The notes under the pieces: model-generated
What the model was told of the DNA's origin: nothing
Databases searched by the model: none
What the model saw: only the letters and a program-made list of their open reading frames with translations
Origin: Tetracentron sinense
Lineage: Eukaryota; Streptophyta; Magnoliopsida; Trochodendrales; Trochodendraceae
NCBI GenBank assembly: GCA_015143295.1
Contig: CM026561.1
Span: 38,816,875 to 38,880,874, forward strand
Reading direction: 5' to 3'
Length of the DNA stretch: 64,000 bases
In this document: piece after piece, positions 23,301 through 37,300 of the stretch
How the letters are laid out: every line of letters begins with the position of its first letter
How positions within the stretch are numbered: position 1 is the first letter of the stretch
Made by a program: the position numbers and the translations under genes

Positions 23301-26300
23301 CAGATGTTCTCTACTAGCTTCACTGAGTCTATGATTAGGGTCTATAGGTGTATCACATGGCTTACAACCTATCATGCCTGAGTACATACTTGTGCTGAGA
23401 GACAAATATGCCCTTTTTAGATTTGACAACTTTAATTCCAAGAAAATACTTTAGAAGACCTAGATCTTTGATCTCAAATTCCTTTGCTAACTTACCCTTC
23501 AAAGATTCTATCTCATCCAAATCATCATTTGTTACAATAATGTCATCCACATAAACAAAACAATCAAGACAGTCACTTTCTGACATGACCGCTTGAGAGA
23601 CAATGTGGTCTGCTTGACTTTGTCTGTAACCATTCTTCACCATAGCATTACGAAAATGCTCAAACCATGCTCTGGGGGATTGCTTCAGTCCATATAAAGC
23701 TTTTTTTAGCTTACACACCTTCCCTTCATTTAAGGGGCATATGAACCCAAGATGAGGTATCATATACACCCATGGTTTAAAATATTGATACGTATCGGCC
23801 GATACGTATCCTATTTGGAGCTACCTGATACATTGGTATGCTAGAAAAGAAAAAAATCCACTGTATTGGGCCGATACAGGCCTGATACACTCGATACGGA
23901 GATTTTTCAGTTAATTTTTTTCTCTTTCCATTTACACTAGGATCCACTATACAAACTCGATACACACAACTTATTTACATAATATATTATTTAAGTAAAT
24001 GATTTTAATTTGATTTTACTTTCATTTACTTTAGATATTAATATGTAAATAAGGAAATCCCCTGGGTTATGATACCCCAGCCCAGCTCTACTTATCAGGA
24101 GCCACTGGTTATGATGCTCAGTCTCAGTCTCAGTTTTCGACTGACAGTTATAGACAGATCACGACTCAGCAGCAGGCAAATGTACAAATGAACCTGGGAT
24201 GTACCACACGATGATGACTTGGACACAGTGGTGTCATCTTGGTATCACTCTACTCAATTCCTGATCCCATAATGATAGAGTATGAGCCGGCACGAAGCTC
24301 AATGTGGTATTGAGCTTCTATCATGTATGTAACTTGATTTGTGAATACAAGGGTCTATGTATTTTTATACTTTTGATTTATGAATGCAAGTGAGATTCTA
24401 TCACTTAGTTAAGTAACTATGGTTTGTATTTTCATACATATTTATCAGCGCGCACGTCTTTTTTAACTTCTAAATTTGTTAACTCTCATATGTATGATTA
24501 TAAATGTAGTTGGAAGCCTTCATTTATTTTATTTTTAGCTTATATTTGGATTAAAAGAAGTTTTATGTAAGGTATCCAAGTTTTTCCTTACGTATCCAAG
24601 CTTTTTTTAGCGTATCCTGAATTTTTCCGCCGTATCCAACCGATACAGTACCGATACGTAGCCAATTTGTGACTTATCTATATGGCGACCGATACCGATA
24701 TTTTGAACTATGTATGCACCTCTTCCTGTAAATCACCGGGAAGAAATGCATTTTTCATATCAAACTGAAACAAGGGTTAATTCTGATCGACTGCAAGAGA
24801 AATGAGGACTCTCATTGAGTTCATTTTTGCAACTGGAGCAAATGTCTCCTGATAGTCTATGCCGTAAGTCTGAGTATACTCCTTTGCAACCAAGTGAGCC
24901 TTGTATCTCTCAACTGAGTTATCCAAGCGGTGTTTTACTCTAAACACCCACCTACATCCAATCGGCCTCTTCTCTCTTGGTAGGTTGACCATATCCCAGG
25001 TACTATTTTTTTCGAGTGCACACATCTCTTTTTCCATAGCTTGTTTTCATTTTGGTTGAGACAATGCATCTGCTAAACTGCGAGGGACAGAAAGAGAAGA
25101 CAAAGTCAAGGCAAACGAGCGATACGAAGAAGATAAGACATAGTAAGATACAAAATTAGAGATAGGATGCTGTGTTCTAGTGCCTTTTCTAAGAGCAATA
25201 GGAAGTTCAGACTCAACAATGTCAGGACTAGAATGAACAACAATATTTGCTGGATCAGAAGAGGTCTCTTGGTAGGGCTCATTAGGTTCTTTCTGTATTC
25301 TCTTGTATACCTACAATTCTTTGACCATAGGTTCATACTCCTCCTGTTTACAATCATTGTGAGAGGAGAAAATAGGAATGAGAAGAGAAGAAGATCTCTT
25401 CACTGATGCTCTCCTTTTGAAGAGATGTCTCATTGACAGAAAAATATGGAGTAGACTAAAAAAATGTGACATCCATAGATACGAAAGACCGACGAGAAGG
25501 AGGATGATAACATTTATACCCTTTCTGATGAGGAACATACCCAAGAAAGATATATCGCAGAGCCTTATGATCAAGCTTTGTGCGAGCAGAACAAGCAATA
25601 TGCACAAAGTAAATACATCTAAAAATTCGTGGGACCATTGGAAACAAAGGAGTGGAAGGAGATAATAGGGAAACAAGAGATTTGAACTCTAAAATCCGGG
25701 AAGACATCCAATTGATTAAGAAGGCAGCAGTCAAAACAGCGTCAGACCAAAAAAGTTTAGGTACATTCATTGCAAGCATAAGCGAGCGAGTGACTTCTAA
25801 CAGATGTAAGTTTTTTCGCTCAATCACACCATTTTATTGAGGTGTGCCAGCATAAGAAGTCTGATGAATGATACCATGAGAATCAAAAAATGTAGTTAAA
25901 CTAGTAGACATATATTCCCCCCCCATTATCTGAATGAAGGACTTTAATTGAGGCGTTAAACTGAGTGACAATCATTTATGAAAAGAAGAAAAAACAGTGC
26001 TAACTTCACTTTTAGATTTCAACATATACACCCATGTAGTACGAGACAAATCATCTACAAAAGTAACAAAATACTTAAAACTATACGATGAAGTAACAGG
26101 GGATGATCCCCACACATCAGAATACACGAGAGAAAATGATGAATTGCATTTATTACCACTATAGGGATATGAAGTTCGATAATTTTTTGCAAATTCGCAA
26201 GTTTCACAATGAAAAGAAGAAAACATACTAGAAACAGATAAATGCGGAAACAAATGCCTAAGAAGAGAAATTGAGGGGTGGTCGAGACGTCTGTGCTACC

Positions 26301-29300
26301 GGTATAACTCCTCCGTACTACTAATACTTCGAACACCATGGGGTATCTACTGGACTGATGAAGCAATGCGAGTCAAAGGGTCGAGTAGGTACAATCCTCG
26401 CTCCTCATGACTCGTACCAATCATCCTCTTCGTTCCAAGTCCTGAAAAACACAATGAGAAGGAAAGAAAGTGACGCTACAGTTCAATGATTTGGTAATAT
26501 GGCTAATGTATAAAAGATTCAAGTTGAACTTAAGAACATGAAGAACAGAGGAAACGGACAGAGAGTGTAACATCAACACTCCCTTTACCCGCAATTGATG
26601 ATAAAGTACCATCCGCGACTTTAACTTTGTGTCTACCAGAATCAATGAAGATGCAAAAAAGAAAGACATACCAGTCATATGATCAGATGTTCTTGAATCA
26701 ATGATCCAAGAGCGATTATGATAAGAAATAGATGTACTGAGAGTCGAGGCTGAGGAACCTAAGTAAGAGACTGAGGCGACACTGGTGATACTTGGTGTCT
26801 CCAACTGGGACATAAAACGGCAGAAGAGATAGATCTCATCTTAAGATAGGTGAGGGCTATCAGATGGAGGTACAATAGTAGATACTGGGGTTGTGGATGT
26901 AATAGAGTTTGTACTTGAACCCCCTCTAGGTCTTCAGTCCCTGTCTCCTCGTCCACCACCAGGACCTCATGAGGGTGGACGACTATGTAGATCCCAACAA
27001 GTGTCTTTTGTATGATGTGTGCACCCACAATGGTCACATTTAAGTTTGTCCCAATCATCAGTAGAAGGTCCAAAAGATCCAAAACGACCACCTCTGCCAC
27101 GACCACCACTCCTACCTCCCCGCTGGAATGAGGAGGCTAGTGTAGATCTATCAATAATGGGAGGAATGAGCATAGCACTCTGACGACGCTCCTCACAGTG
27201 TAAGTATGCATAGACCTCATTAGGAGGTGGGACCGGGTCTTTACCAAGTATTTGAACCTTGACTTGTTTATAGTTTATATTCAGCCCAATAAGTAGGTTA
27301 AACACTCGATTTTGTTCAACCAATTTTGTATAAGCAACTGCATCCTCAGGACACTTAGCCTGAATGGTCTGATAGTGTTCTAGCTCTTCCTAGAGAGGGT
27401 AAAGAGTAGAGTAGTAGGTTGGATTAGACATATCCCCCTGCTTGAGTTGTGAGATACTCTGACGCAACTTATAAACACGGGATGTACCCCCTATCTCAGA
27501 ATAGGTCTGTTTCATGTCATCCCATATAGCTTTGGCGGAAGGAAGGAATAGGTAGGCACTACTAATGTCTGGCTGCATAAAGTGGAGAAGCCATGTCATG
27601 ACAACTGCATTCTCAGCCTCCTACTTTGCATAGGCTGGATCTGTAGACTTGGGAGTGGAGATAGTACATTTTAAGTATTCCATCTTCCCCTTGCCTTTAA
27701 CAAATAACATCGCAGATTGAGACCAAATAAGAAAATTTGTTCCATCTAATTTCACTGTAGTAATTTGGAGGTTTGGTGCATCACTAGCACTAACCCCAAT
27801 ACTCCCTCCACCCTGTACAGGGGCACTAGAGGACTAGCTAAGCTTAACTTCATCCATCATGAATGTCATAAGGCTGTTTTAAACAAATCAACCCGACGAG
27901 AGTACTAATCTTAAAAAAAGAAAAGCAACAAGCTAGGGTTTCACAACCCAAAAAAACCCAAAAATACCTCCACAGTAGGTAGAATAGTGAAAAACACCAA
28001 AAACAGCAACCCGACAACAACCTAACAATGTTCAGGATAATAGAAAGCCATGTAATGGCCCCCACCGGCCATATACCAATTTTCAAGTAACAAAACAAGG
28101 GTCCCCAAGAGTAAAAAACAATTATGGGGGTGAAACCTTCGCCGGACATTCAATACTTCTCCGATCTTCCCGAAACTTGTTTTAATTCGTTAATATTTAT
28201 CATATGGATCAAACACAATATGTTTGAGTCCTCAAAAAACTTCTAAATCAAATGCACAATCCAAAAAACAGGTCTCATTTTTTTTTTTGACAAAAAATCA
28301 GAAAAATACATATCCGGAGCTCAGAAAATTATGATCTATCACATGTAATGATAAAAATTTTCAGGCACAAAAATTCCGACGTGTTCTGACAGTCCGTACT
28401 GTATGGACTGACATCAACATGACGTTATGCTGACGTTAGTACTCCTCTGAGTTCATCCTTTCGGTCTTTCCTTTGGCTCTGATACCGAGTTGGTTTAGTT
28501 TGTGAGGTTATTAGGATTGGAAGTTTGGGTTTGAGAGAGAGAAGAAGGAGATTAAGTTTAGAGAAAAATAGTGAGGGAGATTAATGATCTCTTTCACACA
28601 CTATTATTTATTTTTCACAATGGTCTACTATTAGTATATAAGAGCTAATAATAGTAGACCCACAATATAGTATATAAGAGATAACATAAAGACAAGACTC
28701 ATAGGAATAAAGCCCATAAAGCCTTATTCAACAACAAATGATGTCCCCTAAGTGCATGAATCAATATCTGAGAGATGAGGATGAGAAAGTGAGCACAACA
28801 ACATTGGGAGGAACTAGGAAGAGATAAGATGCGTTGTGAAGAGAACCCGAAGAGATGACAAGCGTGAGAGTTTCTTTTAATGAATGGGTAATTATTTAAT
28901 TACTATATTTTTGTAAAGGATGTCACTTCAGCAACATTTAAAGCCATTGATTATTTTTAAACAAGGACTTAGATAAGGTGTAGAAATAGGGATTAAGAAT
29001 AGGGAGTACTCCTAGATTGACTCATTATATTATATATGTAATATATTATATATTGTATAACTTATAGAGTGAAGGGTTGGGTTGAGTGCTTATCGGGCCC
29101 AGCCATCAAGTAAGAGGGCCTTTCAAAATTAGGCCCAACTCAAACCGCCTCAAGGGAGGAAAAAAAGTCCTCTATTTTGCGGGCTTTAAAGGGTTGTGTC
29201 GAGTCCCCTTATCAAACCGAATTGACAGCCCTATTTGTAACAGGTGGATCCGAGGAGACTTCTTGGTAGGGAGGTTGAGTTTCTTTCTGTCATTATCTCA

Positions 29301-32300
29301 AATAAACTAGCATATCAACATCATTGCTAGAATGGATCTTAGCTTGGTCATGCCCACTATCACACTCCGAAGCAGGAATGAGAAAGGGCACTGAGGAAGA
29401 CAATACTTCATCAAGATGCTCCTCTTGAAGAGGTGTCTTCAGAACCAAATAAAAAGGAGTGGTCTCATAAAAGGTGACATTGAGGGACACCAAGTGCTTC
29501 CGAATCAAGGAATGATAGCACTTATATCCTTTTTTTAGTGAGAAAATACTCAAGAAAGATGTACTTTAGTGACTTAGATCAAGTTTGGACTTGTTAGAGC
29601 AATGAACATGAACATAACAAGTACACCCAAAGACTTTGGGTGGGATAGAAAAGATAGAAGTGTGGGTAGGAATGAGGTCAAAGGGAACTTTGTGTCTTAG
29701 AAACCGCGAAGGAAGAATGCAGCAGTAAGTAGGGTGTTAGACCAGAAAGAGTTAGGTACATGCATGGTAAACAGAAGGGACAAAATTTATCTCCAACAAG
29801 TGTCGGTTCATTACTTCTTCCACTATACTACCCCATTTTGTTCAGGGTTTGAATACAAGAAGTTCGATATTCAATGCCATGGTTGGATAGATTAGAAGTA
29901 AAGTCACTAGACATGTACTCCCCTTATTATTAGTTCTAAGGGCTTTGATAGGGGTGCCAAACTGAGTGCAAACTATATTAGAAAAGGTTTTAAAGGCAGA
30001 AAATACTTTAGTTTTAGCCTGAAGAAGGTACACTTAAGTAGCCAGAGAATGATCATCAATAAAAGTGTCAATGTATTTGTAACCAAAATAAATATGGTAA
30101 GTGGAGACAAGTGAGGACATACTTGTCATGTGATTAGTGGCTCCTGAATCAATTGATTCAGGGGCTGGTAGTAGAAAGGGTGACACTATGAATGGAAGCC
30201 AAAGCAAAGGATGATGTAGCGAATGTAGAGGGGGGCTCCAATCGAGACAAAAAACATTGAAAAACATCAACCTCCTCCCCAGACAAGGTATGACTCTCTG
30301 TGGAGGTAGGCATAGTAGTAGGAACGAAGGTAGAGTCATTATCTATAGAGGTAGACAAGGTGGAGCCAACTAAGGTAGCTGAGTGAGCAAAAGTTCCACC
30401 CGGTTCCTTAAAGCGCCAACAGAACGACCCCTAGTTGTCTGAGCTCTCTGGGCCCTGGGGACGACCATATAGAAGCCACCATGTTTATCTGGTGAGACTC
30501 GTAGGGCCATAGTGCTCACACTTGAACTTATCCTTATCATCTTCGTAAAATCCCACATTTTGGCCGTGGTCTCTACCACTACCTCAACCAGCTCTCTGAG
30601 ACATAGTGGCTGAGGCGGACCTCTCCACGGTAGAGGAAGGAATCATAGCACTCCTCCTACTCTCTTCACTAAGCAGATAGGAATATACTTGGTTGAGGGA
30701 TGGAAGAGACTCCCTCCCTACCCAGCACTTAAAACTCCGGATTGCTCGTACTCAGGATTAAACCCAGCCAAGAACTCGAAGTTGTGGTTCCTTTTAATCA
30801 TCCTTCACTTTATTCCAAGTCATCAGGGTTGGACATATGAAGATCCTGGCATACGCAAGCCTTGATTTGTTAGTTTTTTGAGAGTCCATATAGAGAGGCA
30901 CACCAATGGTGGTAGCGATTCGGAAGAGTTTTTCTGGACCAGAACTGGTTGTTAAGGCCTAGAAACCAAACCCACATAGGAATCGTTTTGAAAATCTCCT
31001 TCTCATGCTTCAGACAAGGAGGACAAACTTAGATATGTTAGATACGCCGACAACATGCTGTTTGCTATTAAAGGAGCAGACTCGGAGATGGTAAGTCAAA
31101 GCTTTCAACAACTCTTTCAAGAGGTTTTGACCGAGCTCAAACTTGAAGCTACCAGTCTAGAACTCCTTCGAGAAATAAGCAAACCCTGCTCTACCTTGGT
31201 TTCAGGGGTGCTAGTCTCAATCTGTCCAGATGGATCCCTCAATATGCGAGCACCAATACATCAATTCAAAAAGAAATTGAATCAGTCAATCGATAATGAC
31301 ATAGGGAAGATAAAAGGCAAAGGCGTACAACACAGCTTGGTATGCCTTTTCTGATTTTCCAGTCCTGGCTGCGTTGAGATTGTCCAGTTCCAGCTTCGGC
31401 TTCCGCAGCTGCTGTTCCAGTTCTTGCCTTGCCTCTATAGTTGCTTTTCCAGCCTTGTTGGTCCTTACAGCTTATTTTCAGCCGTCTCTGTTAGTGCCTT
31501 TTCTCTAGATTTTGCACCTTTTCTATAATGATCTAATCTTTCCACATCCTCCTCAACTAAGAGAAGTAAGTTGCAAGTACGTCTTGTTTCAGCTGACAAA
31601 TACTCCAATGCAACTGATAAATGAGGTCTATGTTTCCCACTTGGGAATAGGACTGCTCTAGAGTGTCCCATATGTCCTTGGTTGTCCTTAAGAAGAAAAG
31701 ACCATTCCCCTATCTCGGGCACCACAGAGTGAAGTAACCAAGCCATAACTGTGGAATTCTCAGACCTACACTTCCGATAATCAACGTAGGATTGTTCTGG
31801 AGGAGGTAGCTCCCTAGTGATGTAGCCTATTTTTCCTCTCCCTTCAAAGTACAACTTAGCTACTTGAGACTATGCAAGGTAGTTAGGACCATTCAACATC
31901 AATGTGGTGATCTTCTGATTTGGGGCATCCGTATTATGCCCACTTGACCCAGTAGGATAAAATCCAATACTTGGGTGGCCTTCCTCGGGTTGGTCTACTT
32001 CCGACATTGTCTCCAACACCTTTTGTCAAACACTTTCTAGGTGAAAAAACAAGCTGTCCAAAACCTCTCAAAGGAATTCACAACCAAAAGAAAGGTTAAA
32101 AAAACTCTTCCAACACTTTTAACTATCAAGAGAGCCAAGTCTGTTCACTTTTTGAAGCTGTTCAACCATTGTAGAATCACCACACAAGCTTCTCCAAGCT
32201 CTTGCAGCATGCACAAATAGAAAGTACAGGTTTTCACCAAAACCGTGACCCTAGGTGGTTGGAAATTCATCACAACACCTTCATTCCTTCAAAACAGGAA

Positions 32301-34332
32301 CTCAGCTTGCTCTAGGAGGATTGCTAGCAAGAAAAAATGTCCTATAGGGACAAAATGATGGATCAAAACAACCCCCAAACAATCACAAATCAATCTAACC
32401 ACAGGGAGATATTTTTCTTGAATATTTCCGAAATTTCTTTAAAATACCAGGTAACTCTGCTTCCACTCCTCCAAATCACATGTAGAATGCATAGTAACAA
32501 TGTTCTTTGATTTTTTCAATAACTCCCAAATAATACACGACTTTTTCTTAGAACGATTAATTTCCGAACTATGAAAAAATCAAGACTTTTTCACAAAGTC
32601 ACGCATTTCACGAATTAAACAAGAATTATTCACGACTTGTTGAAAAAGTTGTGAATAAATATCTAATATATGAAATATGTTTGTTTATAATTTTTATAAT
32701 TAATAATCTTATTTAATATTTTTTCATATCTTGTCCGATTTATTTTCGAATTTTCTGAATTTCGCAAAAAAAAAAATCAAAATTTTTCCTAGATGAATAG
32801 TTCTCGAACTACGACTTAGTAACTATGGTTGGTATCATGTTACTTTCTCTTTATAATTATTAAATTTAATTTTTTTTATTGTTTCTGATTTTTTCCCGAA
32901 GATTTCCTAACTTTGCCGATTTTTGCTGATTTTTTCAATACTTAGACCCCTGCCAAATTATTCCCGAACCACAACTTTGTTACTATGGTAGAATGGCTAA
33001 ACAAAACTCCTAAAATCAAGATCTATGGATCCATACCTTCAATCAAACCCCTCACATGGGGGGTTCAAAGCCGTACTACCGATGACATCAGCTGGGCTCT
33101 TTTATGGTGGTTGTTGTTTATGTAGAGAGGTCTAGAGTCTAGATGTCAGCTGAGACTTCAAGTTCTAGGGTTAGGGTTTGGATGAATGAGAGAGAGAGAG
33201 AGAGAGAGAGAGGGAGCTTAAAAACTAAGCCTTCTCTACTATTCTTATATATAGAGAACCACGCTACAGAAGTATCCTTACTAACAAAGGGAAGAAACAA
33301 AGACAGAACAAGTGGAGACATAAATTCCCTCACAAATAACATACAAACATAATACACTCTCAACATAAATTGCCATTTTGTCACAGAATTGAAATTAAAG
33401 TTATAGGAATGAAGGTCAATTAAGTGAAATATCAATTTATAAATGCTCAAATATTGTTGAAAATAATCTAAAATCATGTACTCACATGACAACAACAGAA
33501 GATCTTCAAAATCTTAATAGATGATTTTAGAGGGGCATTAATAGTTTGATGTTTATAAAGGCAACTTGCAGTATTTTCTTCCATTATTGATAATACTTTT
33601 CCATCTAAGAATTACTAAGGACTGAAAATACTTTGTATTTTGGTGGTTGACAAAGAATTTATCACTCAAGAGGCTAATGACTGAGGTTTGGACATAGTCG
33701 CAGGGAAGCTATGTACAGGGTGGGCTGCTCGCTTTCCGCTTCTCGGTTTCATTTCTTGTTTTCTCTTCTTTCTCTAGTAATTACGCTACCAATATGTCTG
33801 AGATTGAGTATACGGGTATATAAATGGCCATTACTTCAACAACTTAAAGGGTGAGATTGGTTTGTTATGCATTGTTGAAATGATGCTTTTGTTACAAACT
33901 TTGCAGATGACATGAGTTTTTTGAGGACCGTGTTATGCATTGTTGAGATGGCGCTTTTGTTACAAACTCGGCAGATGACGTGAGTTTTTTGACTATCGTG
34001 TGTTGGAGTAGTGCCAGGAGATGAGCCACGACCATGGCTATCATGACACTGGTTGCCACAATTGTCAATTTTTTCTTGTAATTACAATTTTTTGGATCCT
34101 TCTTGAGGAAGAATATGCCAAATTAGGAAGAAGGGAATTGTTCAATGTGGAGAAGTATTGGAGGGCTTCTAAAGAAGGCAGCTAGAAGTATGGGTAATAT
34201 TAAAATTATGGTAGGAATGGAGAGAATAAGTTGGAATCTGAGAAGGGAATTGACAAGGGCTGGTCAGATGAGTTTTGGTTCATGTAGATGGAATAAACAG
34301 AGGAAGAAAGTCTTATTTTTTTGGATTATTGA

Positions 34333-34380
<48 letters not shown>

Positions 34381-37300
34381 GTGAATTAGTATATTTGAAC
34401 TAGAAATTGAAGTGATATTTTATTTTTGAAACTGAATTTTCCAAAATGAACGTCAGATCTTCATTCTTCTTCTAATTAATTAAAGGAAATCAATCTAAAC
34501 TATAACTTTACCCTTATTCTCGTTCTTACTAAAAGTTGTATTTCGTCTACTGCCTTTTTTTTATTAGGTAATATGAAGATTATATTAAAGATAAAGAAGT
34601 TCTAACAATCATAAGTGAGAAACTAGGGGTTCAAGCAAGCATACTCGAGAGACCGAGAGCATTACATAGAACTACCTTTTGATTGTTGTTTGGAATTTGA
34701 AACTCAGAGACTTTGCTCTGGGTCTTCAAGCCCTTGGGTAATCCAATAAGTTAGGAGATTCTATTCTCGCTCCTGACTTGTCTATCGGTAAACCACTAGG
34801 CTAATAGCTTGATTTTTTTTTGCAGTCCAAGCAATGGCTGACAATTATAGGCTACTTTACCCTTCTAGTACTTTCTTTCTGAAGGAAGGGTGACCTAGTC
34901 CTTCACCCAAGGAGATCGACACCATTCATAGTTGCTCCGCCTAGCTGAAACCTCCACTTTTGAAAATCTCAAGAAAGAGTGCTAGCCTTTTTATGCAACA
35001 AAAAATTGGCCAAACTAGAAGCATCAAACTCTTTAGGGAGGGGAAAGTTTGGTATAGTTCAACCACACTTTTTTGGAAAACTGTGTATTGTCTGTTTCAA
35101 CTTATTTTTAAAACCCGTGATTCTAAAGTATTCCTCCACAGTTTTGATTTTTCATTTATCCACTTTTTAGTCTTATCAACAGATACCATGTCATTTACAA
35201 ATAACATACACTGGTGAACCTTTTAAATATAAACTGTCAATTCTTCCATAATCGGTTTAAATTGATGTGAACTCATAGCTGACCCCGAATGTAAACTTAA
35301 CATCTCATAGAACTCATTTATCTCAACACCCATGTTCTCTCGGTAGTCATAGCTCTCTCATACATATTAATGCGGACATTGTACCGTTAGATTTTGTTTA
35401 TGATGGAGATCCACCATTGGAGGACGCTTGACCGTTGGATCAAGAGATGGCGATTGGAGGGCCGAGATCAGGTCGTAGATGGGCATGGGCAGCCATTGCG
35501 GCCGACCTACCCTTTAGTTATTTAGTTTATTTTATATAGTTTGTTTTTACTTTGTTTTATCCCTTGTAATTAGTTTATTATGAGAGAATATAATAAAGGT
35601 AGTTTGGTATTTTTCTTTTAAGTAGGGTTTTATGATTGTCTATAAATACTCTCTTTTAGAGATTAGAATTTTACAGAACTTTTATGAATGAAGATGAGAG
35701 CTTTTTGGCTTTTAGAATCTCTTGGGAATGGTGTGATGCCAACCTTGAAGTGGTTCCAAGGTAATCTTTCTGTGTGAGATTTTTCTTGAATGTCCACGCG
35801 TCACCTGCTTCTCAGAATATGGTTTATTGCTAGAAGGAATGAGAGAAGGGTGTGCACCCTATAATACACTCCGATGCTAAAGTTAGGATATGAAGAAGAT
35901 GAAGTGCAGTAAAAGGTTGAAAACAATAGTAGAATTCTCAATTTCGCCGATCCTTATGCATTGAATTTCTCGGGGTATTTATAAGCTTAACTTCGTATGC
36001 CCATCCATGCCCATAGATGTATATGGATGACCATGCTACTTGCTTCATGATTATTACCAAATATGTCAGATAGGTCTTGAGTCTTATGTGTCACACGTGT
36101 GAGCCTACTATTGCTAAGGTCGGTCTGAGGTCGAAAGCAGGTTGAGATGACTAACATTAAATGCATTAAATGCTTAAGACAATGCTTTCCACCTAACAAT
36201 AGAGTAAAATGATCGTCTCTTGATTATTTTGTCTTGCGAGTCGGTCTCGTTGTTGACTTAAGCACTGTTTCGTTGTATTTGTGAATACGGATAAAATAAC
36301 CATTATCCAAGAATACGGTTATTGTAATCGTCGTCTGGATAACGAACTCGTTGTCTAGAAGAGAACGGGCTCGTACTCATTATGAATACGGGTCTCTTAT
36401 CCATTGTCAACTCAATGAAAACTTGCTCGTCTTCACAACACTTGTACATTTTACGAATTTTATCCATTACAATTTGCCCCTTTATGATGCCTTGAACGTA
36501 GTTCAAAGTATCATAAATAACTCAGAACACAAAGTGAGGAATACCTATCACTCTGTAGACACCAAAACCTTGTGTGAGCTGTAAGCAAATGTGGATCGTC
36601 GTGCTAGCTGTGTCACACGCGTGATGAACCATCACGCCTCATTAATGCTTGCCAGACTGTCATCATTGCTTTTTACGGAGCTCGAGGTACACAAATCCTT
36701 ACGACGGTTAACTGTTCGCCCAAAAGACGATCATGCCCATGACCTTTCTTACGTGTATGGTGAGGGTGAGGGTTAATTTCGTCTTGCATACCTTTCCTTC
36801 TGACACACCATTCAACTTATGCAAATGACCATCTTGACCTCGTGCTTGTATACGTGTATGATAACGATGAGAGTCATTCTCGTCCTGGAATTTTTTGAAT
36901 TGTCTATAAAAAGGGAATGACGGCACTTCTTCTTTTTCACCTGACTCCCAGCTTGGTGTTACTCTACCGGAATCGCACCTTAGCCAAAGACTTTCAAGCT
37001 CTCCCCTGCTCTACTCTTTCAGCCCTTCACACCGCCGAGTTTGGTAAGTTCTTGCTTTTCTTTTTCTTTTTCTCCATCGTAATTTCTGTTTCTCTTTCCT
37101 CTGTCTTCGTCCTCCCTATCTTTGTCTCTCTGTTACCTCCTTTTCTTCATTGTTTAATCATGTCTGTCGAGGAGGTTAGAGTGACTCGGGCTGATGAAAC
37201 CAACTGCTCAGGTAGTGCCCCTTATGGAGCCTACATTGCCTCCTTTCCTCAAACCAAAAAATACCAAAAACACACCCTTGATCACTACAAAACACTCTTT

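Larger units (their letters stand above)
22381..28733 (-). mobile_element. Ty1/copia retrotransposon B, 6.35 kb, TSD ACAAA
   Basis: Structurally complete minus-strand copia. LTRs at 22381-22610 and 28488-28733, identical 5-bp duplications ACAAA at 22376-22380 and 28734-28738, and a primer-binding site adjoining the 5' LTR. The polypurine tract (GAAAGGGGG on the minus strand) adjoins the 3' LTR. Contains gag with zinc knuckle, protease, integrase, RT and RNase H in copia order. RT is split by a hAT element (23771-24712). Internal stops show it is no longer autonomous. Confidence 0.92.
21621..29023. mobile_element. Long-TIR DNA element hosting copia B
   Basis: About 105 bp at the left end (from GAGTCAGTCTAGGG) is a near-complete inverted copy of the right end (…CTAGATTGACTC at 29023), with few mismatches. 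Both include 'AATAGGGATTAAGAATAGGG' in opposite orientation. Flanking 7-bp ATTATAT occurs at 21614-21620 and 29024-29030, in AT-rich DNA. Without the copia inserted in it the element would be about 1 kb, with a CT-rich interior and no transposase. Long TIRs suggest a Mutator-like origin, but the duplication is not 9 bp. Confidence 0.7.
21035..29233. mobile_element. hAT-like element nested in copia A pol
   Basis: The left end TATGGCTGTCAA and the right end TTGACAGCCCTA are inverted with one mismatch, and subterminal regions are rich in GGGC/GCCC. The flanking sequences are copia A pol and read on from one to the other across the insertion. The 8-bp flanks are only about 5 of 8 alike, so the target duplication is weak. 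It hosts the long-TIR element 21621-29023. Confidence 0.6.
19125..33365 (-). mobile_element. Ty1/copia retrotransposon A, interrupted by nested elements
   Basis: Minus-strand LTR element. The two LTRs (19125-19335, 33151-33365) share TGAGA...TCAAGTTCTAGGGTTAGG and end in ...TCTCAACA. A polypurine tract (GAGGGGGGGAGTG on the minus strand) lies just inside the left LTR. Order on the minus strand is gag (31.4-32.0 kb, 30.4-30.8 kb), protease (about 30.1-30.2 kb), integrase (29.3-30.0 kb), RT and RNase H (19.4-21.03 kb). This is the copia order, with integrase before RT. The pol gene is split by the hAT-like element at 21035-29233. No clear 5-bp duplication or primer-binding site is seen, so it is old. 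Confidence 0.8.

Noticed and set aside
31055-31354. Independent intact gene on the plus strand
   Set aside because: The RT-like stretch is too short, lacks a start context and both ends of the domain, and has Asn in the catalytic position. Kept only as a fragment.
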